64,000 nt of DNA from Paragemmobacter ruber (GCF_009908315.1 NZ_JAAATW010000003.1:372001-436000); one strand, 5' to 3'; shown: positions 39,720-48,217, numbered from the stretch's first letter. The notes: generated by a model not told the origin, from the sequence alone. A program made the numbers and translations.

Positions 39720-39996
39720 CGCGCGCCGCGTCAAGGTCGAGCGTCCGTCCCCCGACAACGCCGGCCACTTGGTTGCGAAGCCTTTCAATTTTCACCCTTT
39801 CATCCATCAAGACGGCCAGCGCCGCCTGAAGATCCCGCACCGCCTGCAAGGTGCGATGCGATCCATCGCCCCCGCTCCGCCGCACCCCTACCAGTGCCGC
39901 CGCCACATCCGCCGCCGCTGCGTCAAACACGCGCAGCGCGTGGTCCAGCAGTTCCGCCCCCGTCAGGGGTGCGCCACCCCCGCTTGCATCCTGCAT
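39667..39996 (-). CDS. g1: GTA g1, terminase small subunit
   Basis: Small terminase of 109 residues, mainly helical, with TLQAVRDLQAALAVLMDERVKIERLRNQVAG as the central coiled helix and DLDAARDEIGRRLARLRDAG at the end, as in g1 of RcGTA-like clusters. First structural gene. ATG 39996 follows GAGGGCGAAG. A promoter and a leader hairpin lie 34-125 bases upstream. Confidence 0.85.
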   Translation of the reverse strand: MQDASGGGAPLTGAELLDHALRVFDAAAADVAAALVGVRRSGGDGSHRTLQAVRDLQAALAVLMDERVKIERLRNQVAGVVGGRTLDLDAARDEIGRRLARLRDAGGGD

Positions 39997-40029
39997 CTGC
40001 CACTTCGCCCTCTGCCGGCCCTCCGGCGG

Positions 40030-40066
40030 AAAAGGAAAAGCGGCACCGGGTCTCCCCGTGCCGCTT
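40030..40066 (-). terminator. Terminator-like hairpin in the GTA leader
   Basis: On the minus strand AAGCGGCAC / GTGCCGCTT form a perfect 9-bp stem with additional GGG/CCC pairing inside, followed by TTTTCCTTTT. It lies between the predicted promoter (40092-40121) and g1, so it could act as an attenuator. It could also be the terminator of an upstream minus-strand transcript such as mltG. Confidence 0.65.
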
Positions 40067-40091
40067 GCCCACCTGTCTCATCATGCAACAA

Positions 40092-40121
40092 TCTATAGAC
40101 CGGACCGCCCGCCAAAGTCAA
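40092..40121 (-). promoter_or_regulatory. Sigma-70-type promoter upstream of GTA g1
   Basis: TTGACT (40121-40116) and TATAGA (40097-40092) with an 18-base spacer, reading toward g1. The match is strong. The transcript would start near 40085 and meet the hairpin about 20 bases later. Confidence 0.65.
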
Positions 40122-40467
40122 GCATTTTCCCGTTTCTGGTCAATGCCTTAGCGACCGCCGCCTTCACCCTTTCTTCATCTTTTCGCAGCCCCCGAACGCC
40201 TTGCCGCCCCCCGGCCCGTGACCCCCGTATCGCCCCCGTTGCCTGTGCGGCCTCCGCGATGCCCTCCCGGCAAAGACCACGCGCACCCAGGTTCACGGCG
40301 CCCGCAATCCGGGCCCCACCGCTGCCGCGGCCCCTCTGCTCCGGCACCAATCAGACACCACCGCCGCGGATTGCGCGGTGGAACGACAGCCAGACCACCC
40401 AAGGCCCGCAGGTGGATGCTGGCCTCATCGGCCAAGCCCCCGGCCAGTCATCCCTGCGGCGCGGCGC
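40122..40467. other. 346-bp region between mltG and the GTA promoter
   Basis: No gene I can support. Short overlapping minus-strand frames (for example 40093-40350) have an Arg/Gly-rich composition typical of shadows. The GTA control region, including any GafA-type regulator site, probably lies here. Confidence 0.5.
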
Positions 40468-41643
40468 TCAGTCCTGCACCCCTGTCGCCGCCTCCTCGCC
40501 CCGCTCGCGCTCGATCGCGCGCCAGCGGGCGACATTCTCGTTATGCTCTTCCAGCGTGCGGGCAAAGGCATGGCCACCCGTGCCATCGGCCACGAAATAC
40601 AGGTAATCCGTGGTGTCCGGGTTCAAAGCCGCCTCGATCGACAGCCGCCCCGGATTGGCAATCGGCGTCGGCGGCAGCCCGTCGATCACATAGGTGTTCC
40701 ACGGCGTCTCGCGCCGCAACTCGCTCTGCCGCAGCCCGCGCCCCAGCACGCCCTCGCCCCGCGTCACGCCATAGATCACCGTGGGATCGGTCTGCAGCCG
40801 CATCCCCATCCGCAGACGGTTGACGAACACCCCCGCCACCTGCCGCCGCTCCTCGGCCACCCCGGTCTCCTTCTCCACGATGGAGGCCATGATCAACGCT
40901 TCTTCCGGCGTCTCATAGGGCAAGCCGTCCGCCCGCGTCGCCCAAAGCTCGGCCAGCGTCGCCGCCTGCCGCTCTGCCATAAGCGCCAGCAGCCCGGCCC
41001 GATCCGCGCCCCGCTCCACCTCATAGCTGTCCGGCGCCAGCGTCCCCTCGGGCGGCACCTCGGCCAATTCGCCCGTCAGGAACTCCGCCCGCTTCAGCGC
41101 CTCCACCACCTGCCAGCTTGTCACGCCCTCGGCCAGCGTCACCCGCCAGCGGATGTCATCCGCCTCGGCCACATCCAGATATTCCGCAGGCGCCGCCGCC
41201 GTGGCGGGATCAAAGGCCACCACCTCCACATAGCGGTTCGTCGCCGGGTCCAGCTCGCGCAGCACCATCTCAGCGCTCGCCACCGAAATGCGGTAATTCA
41301 CCTCACGCCCGCAGGTCGATTGCCCCCCCGCAGTCAGGCTGTCGAGGATCTGCGCCATCGACTGCCCCGGCGTCACCAGGTAGGACCCGAATTTCAGCCC
41401 ATCCGCCTTGCCCGAATAATCCGCCCCGATGCGGAAGATGCGCGCATCGCTGACTGCACCCTGTTCCTCCAGCGCGCGGCTCACCGCCGAAAGCGATGCC
41501 CCCCGCTCCACCCGGAAACAGATCGACTGGTCCAGCGGCCCCGGTCCCGCAAACTCTTCCCGCCCCCAGGCCAAAAGCCCGGCCATGGCGACCAGCAGCA
41601 CGACAAACAGCGTCAGCGCGTTCGACGCGATCGACCGCCACAT
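40468..41643 (-). CDS. mltG: Endolytic murein transglycosylase
   Basis: Inner-membrane glycan-strand terminase of 391 residues. An N-terminal membrane helix (NALTLFVVLLVAMAGLLAW) is followed by a LysM-like subdomain and the YceG domain, with the catalytic glutamate in IMASIVEKETGVAEERRQVAGVFVNRL and the YGVTRGEGVLGRGL and GLPPTPIANPGRLSIEAALNP blocks. ATG 41643 overlaps the fabF stop (TGATG), so the two are translationally coupled, an arrangement common in proteobacteria. Confidence 0.96.
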   Translation of the reverse strand: MWRSIASNALTLFVVLLVAMAGLLAWGREEFAGPGPLDQSICFRVERGASLSAVSRALEEQGAVSDARIFRIGADYSGKADGLKFGSYLVTPGQSMAQILDSLTAGGQSTCGREVNYRISVASAEMVLRELDPATNRYVEVVAFDPATAAAPAEYLDVAEADDIRWRVTLAEGVTSWQVVEALKRAEFLTGELAEVPPEGTLAPDSYEVERGADRAGLLALMAERQAATLAELWATRADGLPYETPEEALIMASIVEKETGVAEERRQVAGVFVNRLRMGMRLQTDPTVIYGVTRGEGVLGRGLRQSELRRETPWNTYVIDGLPPTPIANPGRLSIEAALNPDTTDYLYFVADGTGGHAFARTLEEHNENVARWRAIERERGEEAATGVQD

Positions 41644-42905
41644 CAGCCTGCAACCTTACCCAGCACGAGGCTGGCATTGGTGCCACCAAACCCGAAGGAG
41701 TTTGACAGCGCCACGTCGATCTTGCGCTTCACCGCCTTGTTCGGCGCAAGGTCAAGCTTCGGCTGCACGGCAGGGGTATCAAGGTTGATCGTGGGCGGCG
41801 CCACCTGATCGCGGATCGCCAGCACGCAGAAGATGGCCTCCACCGCGCCCGCCGCGCCCAACAGATGCCCGATGGAGGATTTGGTCGAACTCATCGTCGC
41901 GCCCGCCGCCGCATCGCCCAACAGCCGCTCCACCGCGCCCAGCTCGATCGTGTCGGCCATGGTGCTCGTGCCATGGGCATTGATATAATCCACCCGGTCC
42001 GGCGTGATCCCCGCCCGCGCCAGCGCCGCCGCCATGGACCGATACCCGCCATCGCCATCCTCGGATGGCGCGGTGATGTGATAGGCATCGCCCGACAGCC
42101 CGTAGCCCAGCACCTCGGCGTAAATCTTCGCGCCGCGCGCTTTGGCGTGCTCATACTCCTCCAGCACCACCACACCCGCGCCCTCGCCCATCACGAACCC
42201 GTCGCGATCCGCGTCATAGGGGCGCGAGGCCTTGGTCGGATCATCCGCCCGCTTCGTGGACAGCGCCTTGCAGGCGTTGAAGCCCGCGATCCCGATCTCG
42301 CTGATGGGGCTTTCCGCCCCGCCCGCGATCATCACATCCGCATCGCCCCACTGGATCAGCCGCGCCGCATCGCCAATGGCATGGGCGCCCGTCGAACAGG
42401 CCGTCACCACCGCATGGTTCGGCCCCTTGAAGCCGAAGCGGATCGACACCTGACCCGAGATCAGGTTGATCAGCGCGCCGGGGATAAAGAAGGGCGACAC
42501 CCGCTTTGGCCCCTTCTCCTTGATCAGCACCGCCGTCTCGGCAATCGAGGTCAGCCCCCCGATCCCCGATCCGATCATCACGCCGGTCCGCAACCGGCTT
42601 TCCTCATCCTGCGGCTCCCATCCCGCATCCCGCACGGCCTGCGTTGCCGCCGCCATGCCGTAGAGGATGAAGTCATCCACCTTGCGGCGGTCCTTGGGTT
42701 CCATCCAGTCATCGGGATTGAAGCTGCCATCGCTGCCATCGCCGAAGGGAATCTCGCAGGCATATTGCGTCACCACATTCGCAGGATCGAACCGCGTGAT
42801 CGCCCGCGCCCCGGACTTGCCCGCCAGCAGACGGCTCCAGGTTTCCTCCACCCCGCAAGCCAGCGGCGTGACCAGACCCAGACCCGTGATGACAACCCGA
42901 CGCAT
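41643..42905 (-). CDS. fabF: 3-oxoacyl-[acyl-carrier-protein] synthase II
   Basis: Condensing enzyme KAS II of 420 residues for fatty-acid elongation. The catalytic cysteine is in VVTACSTGAHAIG, and the two histidines are in NAHGTSTMADTIEL and SSIGHLLGAAGAVE; the lysine is in SSTKSSIGH. ATG 42905 (MRRVVITGLGLVTPL) is the family start; the frame upstream to 42995 is not conserved. It is followed directly by mltG. acpP, fabG and fabD lie upstream but are separated by other genes. Confidence 0.97.
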   Translation of the reverse strand: MRRVVITGLGLVTPLACGVEETWSRLLAGKSGARAITRFDPANVVTQYACEIPFGDGSDGSFNPDDWMEPKDRRKVDDFILYGMAAATQAVRDAGWEPQDEESRLRTGVMIGSGIGGLTSIAETAVLIKEKGPKRVSPFFIPGALINLISGQVSIRFGFKGPNHAVVTACSTGAHAIGDAARLIQWGDADVMIAGGAESPISEIGIAGFNACKALSTKRADDPTKASRPYDADRDGFVMGEGAGVVVLEEYEHAKARGAKIYAEVLGYGLSGDAYHITAPSEDGDGGYRSMAAALARAGITPDRVDYINAHGTSTMADTIELGAVERLLGDAAAGATMSSTKSSIGHLLGAAGAVEAIFCVLAIRDQVAPPTINLDTPAVQPKLDLAPNKAVKRKIDVALSNSFGFGGTNASLVLGKVAG

Positions 42906-43249
42906 TCGGCCCCTCCATGAACGCATGCCTGCCCGGGTGATACACGGGGGGGGCGGGCCGTGCAACACGGGGGCCACCCCGCCGCCGCGCCACATGCCAC
43001 TCGCCGCTTATCTTGACCGCGCGCGGGGGGCATAGGCCCCCAAGCCATCCCACCGGCATGTCGAATGGGCCCCGGCCACCCTCACCGCGCCGCTGCCGCT
43101 CCAACACCACCCGTCGCGCCCCACGCACCGCCTATCTGCGCCCGCCACGCATGGCCTGCCGACCATCCCTCGCGCGAAAGCCGATCCGCCGCTTGCCATC
43201 GCACCTACGGCACGGCAGATCCCTCCCCGGCCGATCCGCCCTGCCCTGA
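42906..43249. other. Gene-free stretch upstream of fabF
   Basis: 344 bp without a supported gene. It begins with the fabF promoter area, including a G8 run near 42945, and passes into what looks like decayed coding DNA leading to the GNAT remnant. Confidence 0.45.
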
Positions 43250-43674
43250 CCACGCCCTCGATCCAGTCCGCCACCTTCCTCGCACAGGCCGCCCTCCATC
43301 TTGCCACCCCTGCCGCTCTTCTGGCCTTGGGGCGGGTCTGGGTATCGACCCTCGTGCCACCCATCCCGGCCAGGGGCGCGAGTCCGCAAACACCGGGCGC
43401 GGTCATGGCCCTTTCTGCAACGGATCGGCACGGCACGGCAGGGCTTGTCCGTCCCTTCGTCGATCCCCCGCATAGGGGCATGGGCCATGGCAAGGCGCTT
43501 CTCCACCACGCCCTCACCCTTGGCCGCAGCGAAGGCACGCGCCGCCTCCGCGTTCTGTCCGATCCCCAGGCCAAAGCCTTCTGACGCACCCAAGGGGCCA
43601 TCCGCACCGACACCGCCCCCTCCGACGCCATCCCCGGGCGCGGGTTGCCCGTTCTGGAATGGCGCCTGCCCTGA
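43250..43674 (+). pseudogene. Degraded GNAT-family N-acetyltransferase
   Basis: The frame through 43327-43584 reads VWVSTL, then LVRPFVDPPHRGMGHGKAL (GNAT motif A with the acetyl-CoA pyrophosphate loop) and RRLRVLSDPQAKAF. There a TGA (43582-43584) stands where homologues have tyrosine. The same frame then goes on with GAIRTDTAPSDAIPGRGLP and VLEWRLP and ends at a normal TGA (43672-43674), which looks like a GNAT C-terminus. The N-terminal half is open but poorly recognisable. The in-frame stop and weak start indicate a pseudogene; the left limit is approximate. Confidence 0.65.
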
Positions 43675-44622
43675 ACGCCTCGCCCCGGCGAGCCCCTCCA
43701 ACCGCCTGCCGCCCTGCGCCGCTGGCCGACCGCACCCTGACCATCCGCCGCATCCCGCTGCGCAGCTTTCCAACCAGCCCCCCCCCATCGCACCCCCTGC
43801 AAAGCCAAGCCCCGTTTGCTCAAGGCCCTCATGCCCACATCCGTCAGGACCAAAGCCCCCGCAATCCGGTGCGATGCTTGACCATCAGGCCGCGATCACT
43901 CCGAAACCCCGGCGACCATTCCCGCGTTGAAGATGGGGCAGCACCCGGCATCCACTGCGATCGTCGCGCTTCGCGTCGCCCGCCGCCATCTCCGCTCCTC
44001 AAGGTTGCCTGCAAACGCCCAGCACGGCCCGCCCAGCAGCGTGACAGCCCCGAAGATCTGCCCGCACCGCCTGCGCATCAGACACCCGCAGCGCGCGCAA
44101 CCGGCCACTCTGGCGCCCGCCCTCCTCGTTGTTGATCAAGACGCGCCGCCACGGTCCCGGCATCCCGCCCCAACCCAAGACCCTGCCCCCCCGCGCCCCA
44201 TCCGCCTCGCCGGGCAAACACACCCCGGTCACAGCCCACCAGCCCGCCCCCTCCAGCAGGGCGCGCCTGACCCAGCGACGCACTCAACCGCCGCGACGCT
44301 CGCGACTAGCGTTAACCTTAACGCCCCAAGAACACGGCGCGCGTTTGCCTTCCCGCCTGCATGCCGCCCTGCAGGCCAGCCGCGCCCCATCCGCCAGGCC
44401 GGGCAAACAGCCTCCGGTCACAGCCCGTCAACGCGCCCCCTCCAGCAGGGCGCGCCTGCCCCCGCGACGCACTCAACCGTCGCGACTCTCCCGACCAGCG
44501 TTAACCTTAACGCCCGGAAAACACGGCGCGCGTCTGCATGCCCGTCTGCACGCCTTCCTGCACGCGTTCCTGCATGCCCGCAGCGCCCCGTTTTCCGGCA
44601 TTAATCCAGCGTCCGCAGCGCC
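43675..44622. other. 950-bp gene-poor region with a tandem duplication
   Basis: Open frames here are Pro/Arg/His-rich and I recognise none. The main structure is a 189-bp direct duplication (44190-44545). It may be the remains of genes once lying between the agmatinase gene and fabF. Confidence 0.5.
44190..44545. repeat. Two-copy tandem repeat, period 189 bp
   Basis: Copy 1 spans about 44190-44355, copy 2 about 44379-44545. Shared blocks keep an exact 189-bp offset: cgggcaaaca (44211 and 44400), ctccagcagggcgcgcctg, gcgacgcactcaaccg and gcgttaaccttaacgc (44309 and 44498). The last is a perfect palindrome in both copies. Scattered substitutions show the duplication is not recent. Confidence 0.85.
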
Positions 44623-45564
44623 TTAGCCCTGCCGCGCAATCACCCCCATCGCCCCCGCCAGAAGCTGCGCCGCCACCATCGCCCCCAGCCCGTCAATGTC
44701 GCGCTCGGGCATGAACTCCACCATGTCAAAGGCCACGATCCGCCCCTTTTCGGCCACAGCCCCGATCAATTCCATCACCTGCCAGTAGCTCAATCCCCCC
44801 GCCGTCCGCCCGATGACGGCGGGCATCACGCCGGGATCCAGCGCATCGACATCCAGACAGATCACCACCTCCGCCCCCTCCGGGATCAGGTCCACCGCCC
44901 GCCAGACGCCCGCCCGCGCCACCTCGCCCGCCGGTACGAACTCCACCCCCGAGGCCAGCGCATCGGCCACGTCGCCCATCCGCGCCGATCCGATACCGCG
45001 TTGGCCCACCTGAACAATCCGCTCCACATGGGCCATCTCGCTCGCCCGCCGCATGGTCGAGGACAGCCCCCACCGCTCCCCCTGCACCTCGTCGCGCCAG
45101 TCGATATGCGCGTCGATCTGCAGGATCGTCACCCGCCGCCCCGCCTCACCCAGCGCCTGCAACATCGGAATGGGGATCGAGTCATCCCCCCCGATCAGCA
45201 CCGGCACCGCCCCCGCCGCCAGCACCTGCCCCACCGCCGAACGCAGCCGCGCGCGGTTGCCCTCCGGATCGGCCTCCGACACGGGCACATCGCCCGCATC
45301 CACCGCCGCTGTACCCTCCGGCAGGATCGGGCCGCCCAGATCGAAATTCATATGCGCAAGGTTCGCCGCATAGGCCGCCCCCGCCGCCCGGATCGCCGCA
45401 GGCCCCCCGCCGCAGTAAAATCCCACCGAAGGATAAGGCGTGCACCCCGCCGCCCCCATCAAGACGATCCCCGCGCCGGGCCGCGCCAGATCGGGGCAGC
45501 CGGGCAAGCCCATGAACGTATTCACCTCTTCCGCCCCAAACATCGCACCGAGACTGGCCATCAT
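44623..45564 (-). CDS. Arginase/agmatinase-family ureohydrolase
   Basis: Predicted binuclear manganese amidinohydrolase of 313 residues, probably acting on agmatine or a related guanidino compound. DAHIDWR and ICLDVDALDPGVMPAV are the second and fourth metal motifs; GVGFYCGGGP-like and GLSYWQVMELIGAVAEKGRIVAFDMVEFMPERD regions fit the family. The first metal motif is GGDDSIPIP where classical enzymes have GGDHS, so one histidine ligand is aspartate. Two adjacent ATGs (45564 and 45561) are possible starts, with AGGGAG upstream. The acpP terminator lies just before it. Confidence 0.82.
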   Translation of the reverse strand: MMASLGAMFGAEEVNTFMGLPGCPDLARPGAGIVLMGAAGCTPYPSVGFYCGGGPAAIRAAGAAYAANLAHMNFDLGGPILPEGTAAVDAGDVPVSEADPEGNRARLRSAVGQVLAAGAVPVLIGGDDSIPIPMLQALGEAGRRVTILQIDAHIDWRDEVQGERWGLSSTMRRASEMAHVERIVQVGQRGIGSARMGDVADALASGVEFVPAGEVARAGVWRAVDLIPEGAEVVICLDVDALDPGVMPAVIGRTAGGLSYWQVMELIGAVAEKGRIVAFDMVEFMPERDIDGLGAMVAAQLLAGAMGVIARQG

Positions 45565-45629
45565 CTGCTCCCTGCTGATGCTTCCATCCTCGGCGCGGCA
45601 GCGCCGATTCTGCGCGCCCCTTTGCGACG

Positions 45630-45667
45630 TGCCAAAAGCAAACGGGCGCCCGCAAGGGGCGCCCGTT
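45630..45667 (-). terminator. Rho-independent terminator of acpP
   Basis: aacgggcgccc / gggcgcccgtt, a perfect 11-bp stem with a gcaag loop (45641-45667), followed on the minus strand by a tgctttt run. Confidence 0.88.
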
Positions 45668-45692
45668 CCGCTTCTGCCGTGACCCGATGGGA

Positions 45693-45926
45693 TCAGGCGG
45701 CTTCCGAGATGAACTTCACCGCATCGCCGAAGGTCTGGATGGTCTCGGCGGCGTCATCGGGGATCTCGATCCCAAACTCTTCCTCGAAGGCCATGACCAG
45801 TTCGACCGTGTCGAGCGAATCCGCGCCCAGATCGTCGATGAACGAGGCGTTCTCGGTCACCTTGTCCTCTTCGACGCCCAGATGCTCGACGACGATCTTC
45901 TTCACGCGTGCAGCGATGTCGCTCAT
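45693..45926 (-). CDS. acpP: Acyl carrier protein
   Basis: Acidic helical carrier of 77 residues. The phosphopantetheine serine is in [24 protein letters not shown] 45926 ([12 protein letters not shown]) is the usual start, with AAAGAGGAA upstream. It carries growing acyl chains for the Fab enzymes; fabG lies 178 bp upstream on the same strand, and a terminator closes the unit. Confidence 0.98.
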   Translation of the reverse strand: MSDIAARVKKIVVEHLGVEEDKVTENASFIDDLGADSLDTVELVMAFEEEFGIEIPDDAAETIQTFGDAVKFISEAA

Positions 45927-46103
45927 GTCATTCCTCTTTCCGTTGCGGGATCGCATCCCGTCCCTTGTCCCTGCCCCGAAAGGCACCTGACCCGCATTTC
46001 CACACGGGAAGGCCGGGTTTCATCCCGGCCCAGTCGCCGCGCCTATAGCAAGGGCGTTCCGCCAAGGCAAACGCTTTCCAAGACCACAGGCGCGTGGCGA
46101 TCC

Positions 46104-46841
46104 TCAGACCATGTCCATCCCGCCGTTCACATGCAAGGTGGCACCCGTCACATAAGCCGCTTCCGGCGACGAAAGATACAGAACCGCCGCAGCAATCTCG
46201 GCCGGGTCGCCCATCCGCCCGGCGGGCACCGCCGTCAGGATGCGCGCCTTCTGCTCGTCGTTCAGCTTGTCAGTCATGGCCGTGGCGATGAAGCCCGGCG
46301 CCACGACGTTGACCGTGATCCCCCGGCTTGCCACCTCGGCGGCCAGCGATTTCGACAGGCCCAGAAGCCCCGCCTTGGCGGCGGAATAGTTCACCTGCCC
46401 GCCATTGCCGGTGGTGCCGACGACCGACCCGATATTCACGATCCGCCCCCAGCGCGCCTTCATCATGCCGCGCACCGCGGCCCGGCACAGCCGGAAGGTC
46501 GCGGTCAGGTTCACGTCGATCACGCTCGCCCAATCCTCGTCGCTCATCCGCATCACAAGGCCGTCGCGCGTGATGCCTGCATTGTTCACAAGGATATCGA
46601 CCGATCCCATCGCCTCGGCCGCGCGCTTGACCAATCCTTCAACCTCTTCCGCCACCGACAGGTTGCAGGGCAGCACATGCGCGCGCCCGCCCAGTTCTGC
46701 CGCCAGCGCCTCCAGCGGTTCCACCCGCGTGCCCGACAACCCGACCGTCGCCCCGGCCTTGTGCAGCGCGCGCGCCACATCGGCCCCGATCCCGCCCGAC
46801 GCCCCGGTGATCAGCGCCGCCTTTCCCGTCAGATCGAACAT
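46104..46841 (-). CDS. fabG: 3-oxoacyl-[acyl-carrier-protein] reductase
   Basis: NADPH-dependent short-chain reductase of 245 residues. TGASGGIGADVARALHKAGA is the nucleotide fold, NNAGITRDGLVMRMSDEDW the NNAG motif, and GSVVGTTGNGGQVNYSAAKAG gives the catalytic Ser-Tyr-Lys. It reduces 3-ketoacyl-ACP in each elongation cycle. The MFDLTGKAALITG start is the family start. It is upstream of acpP, as is usual. Confidence 0.97.
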   Translation of the reverse strand: MFDLTGKAALITGASGGIGADVARALHKAGATVGLSGTRVEPLEALAAELGGRAHVLPCNLSVAEEVEGLVKRAAEAMGSVDILVNNAGITRDGLVMRMSDEDWASVIDVNLTATFRLCRAAVRGMMKARWGRIVNIGSVVGTTGNGGQVNYSAAKAGLLGLSKSLAAEVASRGITVNVVAPGFIATAMTDKLNDEQKARILTAVPAGRMGDPAEIAAAVLYLSSPEAAYVTGATLHVNGGMDMV

Positions 46842-46952
46842 CCGTCCGCTCCCTCAACTCCAGAAACTCAGGGTTTCCCTAGCAGCATCAATAACCGCGT
46901 GCCAGCCATTGCGCGACCCCGCCCCTTTCCTGCACAGTGATAGCGGGGGCTT

Positions 46953-47672
46953 ATGGCCGATAGGCACAAAGCCATGATGAACGACATCTCCTTCAGTGAC
47001 GCGCTGGCGCTTCTCGCCATTACGGCGGTCATCGCCCATGCGCTCTACCTGCACCTGCGCCCGCGCCGCCGCCGCCGCCGGTCGCATCAGGGTCGCGAAC
47101 AGTTCAGCCATTGGGAAGGCAAGGCCACGCCACGCCTGCGCGCCGTGCCGGATTCCGCCCCTTTGCCTCCACCCCCGGCCCCCGACCTGCGCGATCCGGC
47201 GCAGCAGCTTCACGCCATCGCCCGGGTGACGTTCGAACCCACGCCCCTTCTCAACCGGCAGGAGGCCCGGCTCCTGCCCCTGCTCGAATCTATCACCCGC
47301 GATCTGCGCACGGGCCACCGCGTGATGGCACAGACCAGCCTGGGAGAGCTGATCCGCCCCAAACCCGACAGCGCGACCGAAGCCGACCGCAGCGCCGCCT
47401 TCGCCTCGATCAACGCAAAACGGCTGGACTTCGCGATCATCGACCGTGGCGGTCGCCTTGCCGTTGCGGTGGAGTATCAGGGCGAGGGCCACCACCAAGG
47501 CAACGCCTTCCTGCGCGATGCCATCAAGCGCGAAGTGCTCCGCCGTGCGGGCATCCCCCTGATCGAGGTAGAGCCGGATTTCGACGCCGCTCATCTGCGC
47601 CGCCGCCTCACCGGCCATCTCGCACCGCCGCAGGGGGCCAGCGTCACGCCGCTTGACAGCCGCCGCAGCTAG
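46953..47672 (+). CDS. DUF2726 protein with N-terminal membrane helix
   Basis: Protein of 239 residues. A hydrophobic segment (ALALLAITAVIAHALYLHL) and an arginine-rich stop-transfer (RPRRRRRRS) are followed by a Pro-rich linker and the DUF2726 domain (FEPTPLLNRQEARLLPLLESI, KRLDFAIIDR, VEYQGEGHHQGNAFLRDAIKREVLRRAGIPLIEV). DUF2726 resembles the restriction-endonuclease-like fold (D...ExK-type core: DFAIID, EYQG), but the activity is unknown. Starts at 46953, 46974 and 46977 are possible; GGGGG favours the first. It inserts between fabG and fabD, in opposite orientation. Confidence 0.8.
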   Translation: MADRHKAMMNDISFSDALALLAITAVIAHALYLHLRPRRRRRRSHQGREQFSHWEGKATPRLRAVPDSAPLPPPPAPDLRDPAQQLHAIARVTFEPTPLLNRQEARLLPLLESITRDLRTGHRVMAQTSLGELIRPKPDSATEADRSAAFASINAKRLDFAIIDRGGRLAVAVEYQGEGHHQGNAFLRDAIKREVLRRAGIPLIEVEPDFDAAHLRRRLTGHLAPPQGASVTPLDSRRS

Positions 47673-48145
47673 CCCCGCGCCGCCAGCGCCGCCCGCGCCT
47701 CCGCCTCTTCCGCCGCCACATGCGCCGGCGCCGCGGCGGCAAGCGCGCTGTCGATCACGGCCACAAGCCGGAACTCCTCCCACCACAGCCACATCTCCGG
47801 GTCAAAGGCCCCGGTAGGGGTGAAGTACTCCTCATGCGCCTGCCGCCAGAAGGCAAGCGATCCATCCCCCTCACCCTCCAGCGCGGCGAAATCCGCGTCG
47901 ATGTCGCAAAACCGCCGCCGCCCCACGGCCACGGTCTCCATCACCGCTACGACACGCCCCCGCGCCATCACCGCCCATCGCTTGCCGGGCGCGGTCGGGT
48001 TCTCTTCCCGCCCGTCCCAGACCGTGGCCCGCTTGCGCCCGACAATCACCAGCGCCGCCAGGCGCTCCTCGATGTCGGGGGACGAGCCAAAGGAACAGTG
48101 CGGCAGCAGGCCAAAACCCGGCACCTCTACCTCGTCCTCAGCCAT
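47669..48145 (-). CDS. ASCH-domain protein
   Basis: Protein of 158 residues with an ASCH fold: FGLLPHCSFGSSPDIEERLAALVIVGRKRATVW at the start, GKRWAVMARGRVVAVMETVAV in the barrel, and AHEEYFTPTGAFDPEMWLWWEEFRLV near the end. The family is linked to RNA binding or nucleoside amidohydrolase activity; the role here is unknown. ATG 48145 follows GCGAGGAA; the frame to 48193 is not needed. Its last four bases overlap the converging DUF2726 gene. Confidence 0.82.
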   Translation of the reverse strand: MAEDEVEVPGFGLLPHCSFGSSPDIEERLAALVIVGRKRATVWDGREENPTAPGKRWAVMARGRVVAVMETVAVGRRRFCDIDADFAALEGEGDGSLAFWRQAHEEYFTPTGAFDPEMWLWWEEFRLVAVIDSALAAAAPAHVAAEEAEARAALAARG

Positions 48146-48217
48146 GCCATTCCTCGCTTGCAGAACCATCCGCGTGGGATGGCAGGGCCGCACGGCCCCA
48201 CCGTCACGCGCCTGACG

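Noticed and set aside
26343-39996. Prophage interpretation of the tail/capsid cluster
   Set aside because: Gene order is exactly that of RcGTA-like elements; no integrase, repressor, lysis cassette, replication gene or attachment repeats are present.
40093-40435. Short minus-strand ORFs between mltG and the GTA promoter
   Set aside because: Two overlapping frames, neither with a ribosome site or familiar motif; the -35 box of the GTA promoter lies at the end of one.
43008-43853. 281-codon minus-strand frame in the gene-poor region
   Set aside because: No recognisable motif; the opposite strand contains the GNAT remnant, which explains the open frame.
44190-44545. CRISPR-like repeat
   Set aside because: Only two copies with a 189-bp period and diverged content; no spacer structure and no cas genes.
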